Below are positions 17,801-24,054 of a DNA stretch of 64,000 nucleotides, piece by piece; the first letter of the stretch is position 1; every line of letters begins with the position of its first letter. The translations under genes were made by a program, and so were the position numbers. The notes under the pieces were generated by a model. It had not been told where the DNA came from and made no database searches. It saw only the letters and a list, made by a program, of their open reading frames with translations. This DNA is from Sorangium cellulosum (GTDB lineage Bacteria; Myxococcota_A; Polyangia; Polyangiales; Polyangiaceae). The DNA is taken from contig NZ_CP012670.1 of assembly GCF_004135735.1 (NCBI RefSeq), positions 10,806,501 through 10,870,500 of the forward strand, given 5' to 3'.

Positions 17801-20321
17801 CTTCGGGCTGCTCGGCGCCGGGGGCGCGCTGGTCGTCCCCTCGCCGGAGGGCCTGCGGGATCCCGCGCACTGGCGGCACCTCATCGACGCGCACGGCGTC
17901 ACCGTGTGGAACTCGGTGCCCGCGCTGATGCAGATGCTGGTCGAGCACCTCGGCGCCGGCGCGCGGGCCTGCGCTTCCCTGCGGTGGGTCATCCTGAGCG
18001 GCGACTGGATCCCCGTGCCCCTGCCCGACCGGATCCGCCGCGCCTGCCCGGGGGCTCGGGTCATCGGCTCGGGGGGACCGACGGAGACCTCGATCTGGTC
18101 GATCTTCTATCCCATCGGCGAGGTGGACCCGACCTGGACGAGCATCCCCTACGGCAAGCCGCTCAGGAACCAGCGCGTCCACGTCCTCGACGCGCGCATG
18201 CGGCCTTGTCCGGAGTGGGTCACGGGCCGCATGTACGTCGGCGGCGTCTGCCTCGCGCGCGGGTACCACCGCGATCCCGCGCAGACCGCGGAGCGCTTCA
18301 TCGAGCACCCCGACACGGGCGAGCGGCTCTACTGGACAGGAGACCTGGGGCGGTATCTCCCCGACGGGAACATCGAGTTCGTCGGCCGCGAGGACTTCCA
18401 GGTCAAGATCCAGGGCAACCGCATCGAGCTCGGGGAGATCGAGGCCGCGCTCGCGCGGCATCCCGACGTCGAGCGCGCGGTGGTCGTCGTGGACACGGCC
18501 CCGGCCGGGGGCAAGCGCCTCGTCGCCTGCTACGTGCCCGCGCCGGGGGCGTCCGTCGAGCCGCGGGCGCTCTCGGACTTCCTCGCGGCCAGGCTGCCGC
18601 GGACCATGGTGCCCGGCGCCTGGGTCGCGCTGGATCGCGTGCCCCTGACGGCCAACGGCAAGGTCGATCGGACCGCGCTCCTCGATCGCGCGCGCTCCCG
18701 GGGCCAGGCGGCCGGCCCGGCGACCCGGGCGCCGTCCTCGGAGGCCGAGCGGCGGATGGCGGCGCTCTGGGCCGAGGTCCTCAAGCTCGATCGGGTGGGC
18801 GTGGACGACAACTTCTTCGCGCTCGGCGGCGACTCGCTCCTGGGCATCGCGCTCGTGGAGCGGGCGCGCGAGGCGGGGTTCGACATCACGCCGCGGCAGC
18901 TCTTCCAGCACCAGACCGTCGCCGGGCTCGTGGCGCAGCGCCCGGCGGCGGCGAGCCCGGTCCTCGACGACGGCGACCCGTCCGGGGAGCGGCCGCTCAC
19001 CCCGCTGCAGCGCTGGTACCTCGAGCAGGTCGATCATCGCGGCCGGCCGGAGCGCTGGAACGTCAACCTGCTGCTCGAGGTCACGGCGCCGCTCGATCTC
19101 GACCGGCTCGGGCGCGCCGCCCTGCACGTCGTGAACCGCCACGAGGCGCTCCGCGCGCGCTTCGAGCGCGCCCCCGGCGGCTTTCGCCAGCGGATCGATC
19201 CGCCCTTCACCGAGGCGCCGTTCTCGAGCGTGGACCTGTCCGGGCTTCCGGAGGAGGAGCGCGCGGCGGCGCTCGAGCGGCGCTGCGATCGCTTGCAGGA
19301 CGGCCACGCGCTCGATCGCGGGCGGCTGTTCCAGATCGTGTACTTCCGGTGGGACGAGGCGGGGCGTGGCCGGCTGTGGCTCAACGCGCACCACCTCGTG
19401 GTCGACTGGATGTCGATCGTGCTCGTCGCGCGCGATCTGCAGGCGACCTACGACCAGCTCGCCGCGGCGGCGGAGCCTCGTTTGCCGCCCGTGGGGACCT
19501 CGATCGGCCGCTGGGCGCGCGCGCTCGAGCGCTGGGTCCAGGACGAGCTCGTGCCGGCCGAGCGGGGGTACTGGCTCGGGCTGCCCTGGGGCGAGATCGA
19601 CCTGCTCCCGGCGGACCACCCGTCGACGCGCCACCTGTACACGGTGGCGTCGATCCGGGATCACTGGGCCTCGCTCCCGGAGGGCGAGTCCAGAGCCCTC
19701 TTGCGGGAGGTGCCCGCGCGGCTCGGCGTGAGCACGGAGAGCGCGCTCATCGCCGCGCTCCTCCGCGGCGTGACCGGCTGGACGGGGCGCGCGTGGCAGG
19801 ACGTCATGGTGCTCCACGCGGGCCGAGATCTCATGCCCCATCGCCCGGATCTCGACGTGTCGCGCACGGTGGGGTGGCTCAGCGCCGAGCGGGTGCTCGT
19901 GCTCCGGCGCCCGAGCGCGCGAGAGCCCGTCGCGGCGCTGCTCGACCTGAGCCAGCAGATCGAGCGCGTCCCGAGCGGGGGACACGGCTACAACCTGCTC
20001 CGGTACCTCGGCGGCGACGCCGAGCTCTCCGCGGCGCTCGGGCGGCTCCGGAAGCGGCCGGGGATCCTGTTCAACTACCAGGGGCAGATCGACGAGCCCG
20101 GCCCGGGCTCGATGATGCGCATGGCGACGGAGAGCACGGGATACGACGAGCCGGCGACGAACCTCCGGTTCAACCTGCTCGAGTGTCACGTCCTGGTGCG
20201 CGGGGGGCAGCTCGTGTTCCGGTGGCGCTACAGCGCGAACGTGCACGAGCTCGCGACCGTGCAGCGGCTCGCGGCCGACGTGATCGCGTTCCTGCGGGAC
20301 GTGGCGGGCGCGGTCCGGTGA
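11865..20321 (+). CDS. Two-module NRPS C-A(Gly)-PCP-C-A(Cys)-PCP-E
   Basis: This 2818-residue NRPS has the order C1 (about 45-480, HHIASDHW), A1 (500-990), PCP1 (Ser1039), C2 (1096-1529, HHIVTDGW at 1228), a Cy-like remnant (about 1546-1779), A2 (1780-2276), PCP2 (Ser2324) and a C-terminal epimerisation domain (2376-2818; HHLVVDW at 2509, RTVGW, FNYQGQ). The A1 specificity residues read D-I-L-Q-L-G-M-V-W, close to the known glycine code. A2 reads D-L-Y-N-I-S-S-I-W, cysteine-like. The expected action is to add Gly, then Cys epimerised to D-Cys. There is no thioesterase or reductase, so release depends on something outside this protein. The GTG start has AGAGGAG upstream, 39 bases after the PKS stop. 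The substrate calls are inferred from code positions aligned by eye. Confidence 0.92.
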   Translation: MTELAQRIKGLSSEELRALVATLKQRRPRAGGAAPGPVRTGARTRFPLSFAQQRLWFLYRYAPDSPAYNLHAAVRFRGALDGAALEGALSRLAERHDILRTRFDEDAGDAYQEVLPAAAVSVALTDLSSMDPAARERELAERCAQAAHAPFVLERGHLLRAVLHRLSAEEHVLLLVTHHIASDHWTWGVLIRELGALYDALVAGRAPELPELPVRYGDYAVWQRGQWTQERLQRELGYWEERLRGAPGLLELPLDAPRPATQTYRGARTSLTLPRALCESLKALCQREGVTLFMALLAAYQTLLCRYTRRPDVVVGSPVAGRTAREIEPLAGMFVNDLALRADLSDNPTFLELLQRTRRDTLDALAHAELPFALLVEALKPERSPSHPPLFQTMLILQSAAAELPAFTGLTAEPVEVPVRTSKVDWTIEAWDRPQGIRLDLEYNTDLFRRETADRLLRSYEALLRASVARPEAAVLDLPIVPEDDARRLEQWNRTERPFPVDARVHELFERQAQRGPERVALVFAGQEITYGALDRAATRLARRLRAEGVGPGVPVAVCLERSPGLVVALLAILKAGGAYVPLDPALPGERIAFILSDLGSAVLLTERALRLEIAGAPRRVLLLEDLEAQTDPDEAPPVAPASSRDLAYILYTSGSTGRPKGVEVEHRSVVTFLWAMKDRPGLDADDVLLSVTTASFDIFVLELFLPLSVGARTVLLSAAEARDGAALVGALERSGATVMQATPSTWRLLLAAGWTGSPRLRALAGGEALPRDLAGPLRARVGALWNMYGPTETTVWSAVARIDDPARITLGTPIANTRVYILDDRRNRLPIGVAGELVIGGAGVARGYHDRPELTRERFLPDPFSDEPGARMYRTGDLARITHDGLIEYLGRLDHQVKIRGYRVELGEIEVTVARHPGVAECVCAARRDAVGEGVLVAYYVPAAEGATPDALRAHARASLPEYMVPAHFVALPRLPQTPNGKIDRNALPDPGDQGRAAGRDREPPSTDAERLVAAVWEELLGRAPSRTDRFFDLGGHSLLAMRVVSRLRERAGLEVPLRWLFDRPALADLAEAIGQLTASSARPPLRRRDPAAVVPLSFAQTRLWFLDRLAPGTGAYNVGSAAVLEGPLCERSLEGALRAVIARHEALRTVFRAAGGAPVQIVQAPAAIDFRVTDHRGLAEEARAPAAVARLREVVARPFDLASGPLSRAELVRIDDERSLFAFAMHHIVTDGWSHEIFVRELAAAYAAIEAGERPSFGELPVQYGDYALWERRCWDGAARGEQLEFWEAELAGASHALDLPTDHPRPEEKRYAGARHPFRFSRELTGAIERLGRERGATPFMTLMAGFLALLHRLGGQTDLLVGTPIAGRDRPELEDVIGCFVNTLVFRGRLEGDPTFAALLDRVRDTAVRIFAHAEIPFERLVNALRPERDLGRTPLFQVMFAFQPRVPEPITLGRARVTPIDLDPGTAQYDLTLSMQHDGSCLSGHFEYDTALFEGETIARHAALFERLLAEAARRADTRLSELLQGEPLAAPAPGRGALTAPALPFARGLAGGEPLRLVRRALRLDGGVVRGLAERATRAGVSPAAAIAAAFAEVVAYWSTSPPAMTFQAARAPSRGDSGAIDVEIGSGSGHLEGIPEGEVTLARLARAIDGALAARGAPAPDGGRHPDGAALRLRVPAPSAGGRGGAAAPGACLALEARWDGGGAALSWSAAEALFPEGLPADLIEAYEALLTRLARGDAPWHEATPVALPARQRAIRARVNGAVRALPDELLHSGFVRRAALRPDAPAVIGPERTLSYGELDRLSNAIARRLRRLGARPNALVAVAAVKGWEQIAAILGVLKSGAAYLPVDPEWPAERIRAVLDQGEAEIVVTQARLAASPAWPERARRVVVDDEGALASEDDAPLPAAQGPDDLAYVLFTSGSTGKPKGVALDHRGPLNTILEFNERLEISPSDRALALSAAHFDLSVYDLFGLLGAGGALVVPSPEGLRDPAHWRHLIDAHGVTVWNSVPALMQMLVEHLGAGARACASLRWVILSGDWIPVPLPDRIRRACPGARVIGSGGPTETSIWSIFYPIGEVDPTWTSIPYGKPLRNQRVHVLDARMRPCPEWVTGRMYVGGVCLARGYHRDPAQTAERFIEHPDTGERLYWTGDLGRYLPDGNIEFVGREDFQVKIQGNRIELGEIEAALARHPDVERAVVVVDTAPAGGKRLVACYVPAPGASVEPRALSDFLAARLPRTMVPGAWVALDRVPLTANGKVDRTALLDRARSRGQAAGPATRAPSSEAERRMAALWAEVLKLDRVGVDDNFFALGGDSLLGIALVERAREAGFDITPRQLFQHQTVAGLVAQRPAAASPVLDDGDPSGERPLTPLQRWYLEQVDHRGRPERWNVNLLLEVTAPLDLDRLGRAALHVVNRHEALRARFERAPGGFRQRIDPPFTEAPFSSVDLSGLPEEERAAALERRCDRLQDGHALDRGRLFQIVYFRWDEAGRGRLWLNAHHLVVDWMSIVLVARDLQATYDQLAAAAEPRLPPVGTSIGRWARALERWVQDELVPAERGYWLGLPWGEIDLLPADHPSTRHLYTVASIRDHWASLPEGESRALLREVPARLGVSTESALIAALLRGVTGWTGRAWQDVMVLHAGRDLMPHRPDLDVSRTVGWLSAERVLVLRRPSAREPVAALLDLSQQIERVPSGGHGYNLLRYLGGDAELSAALGRLRKRPGILFNYQGQIDEPGPGSMMRMATESTGYDEPATNLRFNLLECHVLVRGGQLVFRWRYSANVHELATVQRLAADVIAFLRDVAGAVR
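16500..17200 (+). other. Vestigial heterocyclisation-domain segment inside the NRPS
   Basis: Between C2 and the cysteine A domain lie about 230 residues not needed by either. Stretches such as VSPAAAIAAAFAEVVAYWST and FPEGLPADLIEAYEALL resemble the C-terminal lobe of the Cy domain in the first gene (LTPSGAVLAVFAQVIGKWS; FPEGMVDAMLESYEDLL). The following linker into the A domain is also alike. The N-terminal lobe with the DxxxxDxxS catalytic motif is absent. It looks like a scar left when a C domain replaced the front of a Cy-A(Cys) unit. Confidence 0.7.
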
Positions 20322-20382
20322 TCGGCGTCCAGAGAGGTGTATCCGCGGCGCAAGCGGCCGCGGGGCGACGGGAGCCATCGAG

Positions 20383-21210
20383 ATGAAGACCTTCATGATC
20401 ACGCTGCCGAACCGGATGGTGGTGCACGATCGCGTGCCCGACATGGCGAGGACGCTGTACCAGCAGGTGCAGGGCTACTTTCGCCCCCGGCTGCTGAGCG
20501 CGCTGGCTGCGGACGACGTGACGGTCGTCGACGTCGGCGCCAACATCGGGATCTTCGCGATCGAGGTCCTCCAGCGCACCCGGGGTCGAGCGCGGATTCA
20601 TTGCTTCGAGCCGATCCCGGAGACGTTCGAGCTCCTCACGATGAACGTGCGGCCCTGGTCCGAGCGCGTCCGCGCGCACCGCGCGGGCCTGGCGCGGGCG
20701 GAGGGGGAGGCGACGTTCCATTACTCGCCGCGCCAGAGCGCGATCTCGAGCATGTACGACATGATGGCGAGCGACGACAAGGAGGCGACGCTCGCGGCCA
20801 TCTACGATCGTCGGATATGCGACAAGCACCACGCGGATCTGCCGGTGTACATGAGGTATCTCCCGCGCTCGGTGAACTCGGCGCTCATCGACGGTCACGG
20901 CTGGTGGATGAAGCGCGGCATGACGCGCGTGACCTGCCCTCTGACGACGCTCTCCGGGTTCATGGCGCGGGAGGGGCTCGAGCGCATCGACGTGCTCAAG
21001 GTGGACGCGGAGAAGGCCGAGCTCGACGTGCTGGAGGGCATCCGCCCTGGGGACTGGGGCAAGATCCGGGCTATCGCGATCGAGCTCCACGACTTCGAGG
21101 GCCGGGCCGAGCGCGTCCAGCGGATGCTGGTCGATCACGGCTTCGAGGTCGAGACCGACCGCGTGTGTCCCGAGGATGTGATCATCACCATGATGGGATA
21201 TCGTAGCTAG
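20383..21210 (+). CDS. FkbM family SAM-dependent methyltransferase
   Basis: This 275-residue protein has the class I SAM-binding motif VDVGANIGIFAIEV (about 48-61), the acidic loop HCFEPIPETFELL and the FkbM hallmark VLKVDAEKAELDVLEGI. FkbM-type enzymes usually O-methylate hydroxyl or carboxyl groups of natural products or sugars. It starts 61 bases after the NRPS, on the same strand, with GGAG about 9 bases upstream, so it is probably the last gene of the biosynthetic operon and a tailoring enzyme. O-methylation of a released carboxylate or of a hydroxylated acyl chain are both possible. The substrate cannot be read from sequence. Confidence 0.88.
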   Translation: MKTFMITLPNRMVVHDRVPDMARTLYQQVQGYFRPRLLSALAADDVTVVDVGANIGIFAIEVLQRTRGRARIHCFEPIPETFELLTMNVRPWSERVRAHRAGLARAEGEATFHYSPRQSAISSMYDMMASDDKEATLAAIYDRRICDKHHADLPVYMRYLPRSVNSALIDGHGWWMKRGMTRVTCPLTTLSGFMAREGLERIDVLKVDAEKAELDVLEGIRPGDWGKIRAIAIELHDFEGRAERVQRMLVDHGFEVETDRVCPEDVIITMMGYRS

Positions 21211-21407
21211 AACGCCGATCACGTTGAAGTTCTGGAGCGATCAGCCGATGGGAGAGAAAGCCGCGAGGGCGCATCTCTCAAGCTGACGGTGGCTCCCTGG
21301 TGATGATGGCGGACCCCCCTGAGCATTGACGTTAACCACCAACCAAGCTCGTCCGGTCGCGCGCGGGGCCCAAAGCCCGAACCGCCGCCCCCTCAGCGGT
21401 CACCAAC
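21211..21407. other. Intergenic, no gene seen
   Basis: This is non-coding spacer after the methyltransferase. No convincing terminator or open frame with native codon bias was found. It leads into the large inverted repeat. Confidence 0.5.
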
Positions 21408-22010
21408 GTGAACGTGGACGTGGACGTCTGAGCGTTCATTGCATCTCGCCTAGTTTGCGAAATCCCTCGCATCTGGCCCAAGGGTAAAGTTCAATCATTT
21501 CGATGACTTGAGCGAGATGTGACGGATGAAGAGACGTGAACGTGGACGTGGACGTGGACGTGGACGTGGACGTGGACGTGGTCGTGGACGTGGACGTGGA
21601 CGTGGACGTGGACGTGGTCGTGGTCGTGGACGTGGACGTGGTCGTGGTCGTGGTCGTCAACGGCTGAGTCGTGAACGTGAACGTCACCCGGAAGTCGGCG
21701 CTCTCATTTTCCACGAACCAACCAGCCAGCTCACCCCGCCCGCAAGGGGAGCGAGCTGCCAGCGGACCGCTGAGAGCGAGGAATGAGGCAGATCGTTCAC
21801 GTCCACGATTGTGCCGTCGACGACCACGACCACGACCACGTCCACGTCCACGTCCACGTCCACGTCCACGTCCACGTTCACGTCTCTTCATCCGTCACAT
21901 CTCGCTCAAGTCATCGAAATGATTGGACTTTGCCCTCTGGGGAAATGCGAGAGATTTCGCGTGGTTAGGCGAGATGTGATGGACGCTCAGACGTTCACGT
22001 CCACGTTCAC
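21408..22010. repeat. Large imperfect inverted repeat with GTGGAC microsatellite arms
   Basis: The left arm (21408-21660) and right arm (about 21810-22010) are reverse complements with few mismatches. Both contain the same unique stretch (CATTTCGATGACTTGAGCGA on the left at 21497-21516) followed inward by a hexanucleotide GTGGAC/GTCCAC array with GTGGTC variants. The left array spans 21533-21658 and the right 21819-21880. A unique spacer of about 150 bases separates them. The outer ends share GTGAACGTGGACGT. The long frames across it are low-complexity (RGRGRG, VDVDVD) and are not taken as genes. It could form a very long hairpin or cruciform. Confidence 0.85.
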
Positions 22011-22072
22011 GCTCGGCACCGTCTCCGGGGGCCGGGCAGCTCGGCATATCCTCCCTCTCTCCCGCCCGCCCC

Positions 22073-23251
22073 TCACCGGATCGTCTTGCAGCACCGGAAC
22101 CCCAGGTGGTAGTTCGCGTGCCACGCGTTCTCCATCGGCTCCACGTGCCACCGCGGGCTGAACGCGCAGTGATCCGGGTACGTCTCCCGCCCCGCCGGCC
22201 TGGGCGCGTCGTGCTCGCGGGCGACCTCGGCGTAGAACCACGCGCTCCCCTTGAGCTGGCTGTACACCTTCCCGTCGTCCCGGTCGCGCCGCGTCATGAT
22301 CTCGGCCACGTTGCCGTGCTGATCGAACACCCCGAACCGCGATCGACACGCAGGATACGCCCCCGAAGGCTCGGTATCGGTCCCGCACGTCTCGTACGCC
22401 GAGCGCGCCGTGTCGCCGTCGCACGGCTTGCCGTCGATCCCGCGCAGCCGCTTCTGCGTGTTGCACACGGCCAGATCGAGCTCGTCCCCGTACGCGTACA
22501 CCCTCGGCGCTCCGCCCTCCGGATCGCCCCCGCACGCGAGGCTCCACTCCTCCTCGGTGCAGAGCCGCTTGCCCTGCAGGCTGCAGACGGCCGCCGCCTG
22601 CGTCGGGCTCGCCCACACCATCGGCAGCTCGCACGCCCTGTTGGGGAACTCGAAGATGTCGATGCAGAACGCCGCCGGCGCCGGCTTCCCGCGCCGGTAC
22701 CGGTGGACGGGCACCATGTTCTCCTCGCCGCCGCACCGGGCGCGCTGCTCCTCCGTCTGGAGCACGATCCCCGACAGGCCCGCGAGACACTGCTCCTTCG
22801 AGCGCGTGTGCTGCGCGAGCGCCTTGTTGCCGTGGTGGATGCGCGCCGGCGTGCCGCCGCCGAAGTTCTTCTCCAGGAAGAGCTCGGGGTTCCTGAGCCT
22901 GCGCTCCCGCTCCGTGAACGCCTTCAGCGAGAACAGCCCGAGCAGCTCCTCCCGCGCCTCGTGGTGGATCGCCATCGGGTCGCCGCCCGGCGCCGCGCCG
23001 CCCGGCCCCGGCGGCTCGCCAGGAGCCTGCGCAGGCCCGCCCGCCGAGCCCGCCGGCCTGCCGGCCGGGCTCACGGGCGCGGGTCCCCCCGGCGCGGTCG
23101 CGGCGGGCGCGGGCGCGGGCGCGGGCGCGCTCCCCGACGGCGGCGCGCCGCCCTCCTCGCGGCCGCACCCCCCGCCGTCCCGCGAGCACGACGGCGCGGT
23201 CACGGCGAGCGCCGCGAGGGCGAGGCGCAGGGAGCGGAGCGGCGCGGGCAC
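22073..23251 (-). CDS. SUMF1/FGE-domain lipoprotein
   Basis: This 392-residue protein starts with GTG. It has an N-terminal export signal ending in a lipobox-like TAPSC, then a long Gly/Ala/Pro linker (about 25-95), then a formylglycine-generating-enzyme-like fold. The fold is marked by PMVWASPTQAAAVC, GKRLCTEEEW, FGVFDQHGNVAEI and the C-terminal GFRCCK. Family members include sulfatase-activating oxidases, but many bacterial SUMF1 lipoproteins have no known catalysis. The gene lies 28 bases downstream of the TlpA-like gene on the same strand, so the two are probably co-transcribed and may share periplasmic thiol chemistry. No sulfatase gene is in the window. A second SUMF1 lipoprotein is encoded at 29496-30791. 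Confidence 0.85.
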   Translation of the reverse strand: MPAPLRSLRLALAALAVTAPSCSRDGGGCGREEGGAPPSGSAPAPAPAPAATAPGGPAPVSPAGRPAGSAGGPAQAPGEPPGPGGAAPGGDPMAIHHEAREELLGLFSLKAFTERERRLRNPELFLEKNFGGGTPARIHHGNKALAQHTRSKEQCLAGLSGIVLQTEEQRARCGGEENMVPVHRYRRGKPAPAAFCIDIFEFPNRACELPMVWASPTQAAAVCSLQGKRLCTEEEWSLACGGDPEGGAPRVYAYGDELDLAVCNTQKRLRGIDGKPCDGDTARSAYETCGTDTEPSGAYPACRSRFGVFDQHGNVAEIMTRRDRDDGKVYSQLKGSAWFYAEVAREHDAPRPAGRETYPDHCAFSPRWHVEPMENAWHANYHLGFRCCKTIR

Positions 23252-23279
23252 CTTGGCGGACGTCAGCGGCGAGGGGAGA

Positions 23280-23825
23280 TCACAGCGTCGCCGCGACGAT
23301 CTCGGACAGGCTCGCCTCGTCGATGACGCCGGTCAGGTAGGCCACGACCTTCCCCTGCCGATCGATCACCACGAGGCTCGGCAGCCGCTCCACCCCGTAC
23401 CGGACCGACGCGTGCTTCTCGGCGTCGATGAGGATGGGATACGACAGGCCCTTCTGGATCGCGTACTGGCTGGCCACGTGCGGAGGATCGTCCACGTTGA
23501 CGCCGAGCACCACGAGCCCCTTCTTCTGGTAGCGACGCGAGATCCGCTCGAGGATCGGCGCCTGCACCGCGCACGGGCCGCACCACGTCGCCCAGAAGTC
23601 GAGGATCACCGGCTGCCCCTTCAGCTCCGCGAGCTGCATGCGCGCGCCGGGATCGCCGTTCGCCGCGACCGGCAGCGTCACGTCGGGGGCCGCCGCGCCG
23701 ATCATCCCCCCGGCGCCGGGCGACAGGCGCGGGAGCACCGCGAGCCCGAAGAGCGCGCTCAGGGCGATCAACACCGCGATGGCGGGGTAGAGAATCTTAC
23801 TGGAATTGAACTCGGGTTCGGCCAT
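23280..23825 (-). CDS. TlpA/ResA-like membrane-anchored thioredoxin
   Basis: This 181-residue protein has one N-terminal membrane anchor (about 11-32) and a thioredoxin-like domain. The redox motif WCGPC is at 81-85, and a cis-proline loop reads VERLPSLVVID. Such proteins reduce or exchange disulfides in the periplasm, often for cytochrome c maturation or for particular envelope proteins. The following gene on the same strand encodes a cysteine-rich SUMF1 lipoprotein, a plausible client. The divergent HEAT-repeat gene starts about 230 bases away, so the region 23826-24054 should hold promoters for both directions. Confidence 0.88.
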   Translation of the reverse strand: MAEPEFNSSKILYPAIAVLIALSALFGLAVLPRLSPGAGGMIGAAAPDVTLPVAANGDPGARMQLAELKGQPVILDFWATWCGPCAVQAPILERISRRYQKKGLVVLGVNVDDPPHVASQYAIQKGLSYPILIDAEKHASVRYGVERLPSLVVIDRQGKVVAYLTGVIDEASLSEIVAATL

Positions 23826-23925
23826 ACGGGGCCACGGCTTTCATAGCAAATCTTTGGGCCGGCGTCCGAGCGGCTCTGGTAGGGTCCGGCGCCTCGACCG
23901 GCCGGGCGCTTCGCGCCTGGCCCGG

Positions 23926-24026
23926 GGTCTGTGGCGCAGCGCGGCCCGCCGCGCGACGCCGCCGCCCGCCGGTGGGGGTCGGGGGCGCAGCGCGGCTCGC
24001 CGCGCGACGCCGCCGCCGTTCGGGTA
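23926..24026. repeat. Two-copy GC-rich direct repeat in divergent promoter region
   Basis: Two near-identical copies of about 35 bases, each with the core GCGCAGCGCGGC(C/T)CGCCGC followed by GCGACGCCGCCGCC, lie between the divergent thioredoxin and HEAT-repeat genes. Its role is unknown. It may be simple GC-rich drift or a binding-site pair. Confidence 0.45.
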
Positions 24027-24054
24027 ACGTCGTCGCCCGCGCGCTGGAGGAACC

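Noticed and set aside
11874..20444. 2856-residue open frame antisense to the NRPS
   Set aside because: Same effect: the sense strand carries all the C, A, PCP and E signatures.
21436..21891. RGRGRG and TSTSTS frames in the hexamer repeat
   Set aside because: They are direct translations of the GTGGAC array on each strand, without ribosome-binding sites or non-repetitive domains.
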